This document shows, in pieces, positions 62,674 to 64,000 of a DNA stretch of 64,000 nucleotides. Position 1 is the first letter of the stretch, and the number at the start of each line of letters is the position of its first letter. Origin of the DNA: Peptoniphilus mikwangii (GTDB lineage: Bacteria > Bacillota > Clostridia > Tissierellales > Peptoniphilaceae). The translations under genes and the position numbers were made by a program. The stretch covers positions 391,343 to 455,342 of the forward strand of contig NZ_AUQY01000005.1 in the NCBI RefSeq assembly GCF_000468535.1, read 5' to 3'. The notes under the pieces are model-generated. The model was not told where the DNA came from and did no database searches. It was given only the letters and a program-made list of their open reading frames with translations.

Positions 62674-64000
62674 ATGAAACACTTTAGTAAGAAAATTTGT
62701 GTGGGGCTTTCATTATTTATGTTCATATCATATTTTGGACCTGTGAGTAATGTTTTTGCGGAGGAAATTGAAAATAATTCAGACAATTTTACAGAAAATG
62801 CTGAAGATAAGCTTTTTGAAAATAGAGAATTAAATAGCGCTTATGCAGATGAGAAAAAAATTGATGAAAGCTATGAAACATATGAAAATGTTGACTTTTC
62901 TATTTGGAAAGTTGATGATTTTGAGTATGAGGGAACAACCTTAACAGGTTTATCAGATAGTGGAAGATTAAAGATAAGAAAAAATAAAAATCTAATTCTG
63001 CCAAATGCAAACCCTGACGGACAATCGATTACTAAGATTGGATATAGGGCATTCGGTGCAAAAAAAGCAAAATATGGAAAAGGAATTAAATCTGTAACAT
63101 TTCCTAATACAATTGAAATTATTGATGAAGATGCTTTTAGTTTTAATGATATTAAAGAAATAAAAATTCCTGCGAGTGTTAGAATTATAGGAAAATATTC
63201 TTTTTATGATTGTGAATTATCAAAAATTATATTTGAAGAAAATAGTATATTAGAAAGTATCGAGAAAAAAGCATTTAAACATAATCGACTTTCGGATATA
63301 AATATTCCAAATACTTTAAAAGAAATAGGAGAAGAAGCGTTTGAAGATAATCCGGGTTCTTCAGGAGGAAAAGTAATTCTATATCCTATGGATATTACAA
63401 AACCTGTATTAGTAAGTAGTAATGAAAATTATATAGTAAAATCCGGCAATAGTTCTGAACCTATACCGAATGATACTGAGTGGTACAGAGGAAGTGCTGA
63501 ATGTGTAAGAACAGATGAAGGAAAAGTTAAGCGTTCTTATATAGTAAAAGTTAGAATATCGGTAAAAGATGGTAAAATTTCAATTGTTGAAGACGATGGA
63601 ACCGAATTTATCGGGAAAGCTTATAAAAATGAGAAATACTATAAGGGAGCATTACCGATATTTGATAGATATAGAGATAAGTCTATAGAACAAATTTTAA
63701 ATTTTGAGTTGACTAATCCTAGATATGGAGAGGCTCAAAATGAATTGGGTATAGATGTTGTTTCAGGTTCGACAGTAAGTAGTAAAACAATTCATAATGC
63801 AATCAGAAATGCTATAGGAAAAGTTCCTGCACCGAGTGTTCCTCAAGATGATATTAATAGTGTTAGAGAGACTGCAATTAATGAGATTAATGAATCGGTT
63901 GGACAATTAAAATCTATTGTTGAAGAGTTGAGAAACTTAGTTGGTGATTCAAAAAGCAAAATTCAAAATGAAATAGAATATACAAAAGATTCTGTAGATA
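62674..64000 (+). CDS. Secreted LRR_5 protein with FMN-binding-like domain, 3' end outside the window
   Basis: Open from the ATG at 62674 (GGGAGG upstream) to the window edge, at least 442 codons. Signal peptide at residues 1-30 (LSLFMFISYFGPVSNVFAEE). Residues about 105-230 hold BspA-type leucine-rich repeats (SVTFPNTIEIIDEDAF; IPASVRIIGKYSF; INIPNTLKEIGEEAF). Residues about 268-378 resemble an FMN_bind domain, ending DVVSGSTVSSKTIHNA, where Thr367 matches the flavin-linked threonine of that family. The last 50 residues are helical. A cell-wall anchor could lie beyond the window. Confidence 0.8.
   Translation, partial: MKHFSKKICVGLSLFMFISYFGPVSNVFAEEIENNSDNFTENAEDKLFENRELNSAYADEKKIDESYETYENVDFSIWKVDDFEYEGTTLTGLSDSGRLKIRKNKNLILPNANPDGQSITKIGYRAFGAKKAKYGKGIKSVTFPNTIEIIDEDAFSFNDIKEIKIPASVRIIGKYSFYDCELSKIIFEENSILESIEKKAFKHNRLSDINIPNTLKEIGEEAFEDNPGSSGGKVILYPMDITKPVLVSSNENYIVKSGNSSEPIPNDTEWYRGSAECVRTDEGKVKRSYIVKVRISVKDGKISIVEDDGTEFIGKAYKNEKYYKGALPIFDRYRDKSIEQILNFELTNPRYGEAQNELGIDVVSGSTVSSKTIHNAIRNAIGKVPAPSVPQDDINSVRETAINEINESVGQLKSIVEELRNLVGDSKSKIQNEIEYTKDSVD

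Overview
The window is AT-rich DNA packed with short operons, strong AGGAGG-type ribosome binding sites and frequent TTG/GTG starts. It carries an S-box riboswitch, a CtsR box, an OmpR-type two-component system with a class B sortase, and a genomic set suited to amino-acid fermentation. This points to a low-GC anaerobic Firmicute. A Peptoniphilaceae/Tissierellia-type coccus (Parvimonas-like) would fit, but that is inference from gene content and composition; there is no rRNA marker in the window.

Layout. 0-5.4 kb: pncB, a radical SAM protein, an unknown protein, then a HAD phosphatase, TRIC-family channel and DegV operon. 5.7-11.8 kb: a glutamate-oriented block (pxpA, NRAMP-like transporter, pxpB, pxpC, FNT channel, glutamate dehydrogenase) in which 5-oxoproline would be opened to glutamate and then deaminated. 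11.9-17 kb: AEC transporter, SAM-I riboswitch plus metK, recD2, comF. 17-24 kb: BrkB-like protein (minus strand), response regulator/histidine kinase/sortase B operon, a minus-strand pair (ArAE-type membrane protein and an unknown 569-aa protein), a cluster of DnaA-box-like 9-mers, and hpf. 24-31.6 kb: TAXI-type TRAP transporter with two small unknown genes, an MmcQ/YjbR protein, the paired radical SAM/partner DNA-repair candidates, and a C39-like cysteine peptidase candidate. 31.6-35.9 kb: a five-gene Mn/Zn ABC operon with its own DtxR-family repressor (troABCDR-like order) and a visible promoter/operator. 36-37.7 kb: zinc-ribbon protein and CNNM/CBS hemolysin-family protein.

37.76-52.2 kb is accessory DNA. 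An apparently complete mobilizable element (large serine recombinase, TetR/dikinase/MATE cargo, sigma-like pseudogene, DUF3847-type protein, oriT-like hairpins, MobA/MobL relaxase, replication-like protein, YhcG/PDDEXK nuclease, TnpW) is followed directly by the wreck of a second, related element. The second begins with a near-copy of the first element's 97-bp left end and finishes with a decayed TnpW copy. Between those ends it keeps an intact alpha/beta hydrolase, a membrane protein and two gene fragments.

52.3-56 kb: a tiny unlisted gene (55 aa, two adjacent Cys) followed by a GntR(YtrA)-ABC-permease-permease-CPBP protease operon with a perfect promoter and overlapping operator. 56.7-64 kb: NhaC antiporter, a small membrane protein, a CtsR-controlled dnaJ-like/clpB operon, and the 5' part of a secreted leucine-rich-repeat protein that continues into an FMN-binding-like domain and runs off the window.

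Most interesting for follow-up: the TetR/RPH-like dikinase/MATE cargo, the tandem accretion of the two elements, the NRAMP-like carrier without metal motifs inside pxpABC, the DnaA-box cluster, and the small-peptide/ABC/CPBP locus. No tRNA, rRNA or CRISPR array was seen.
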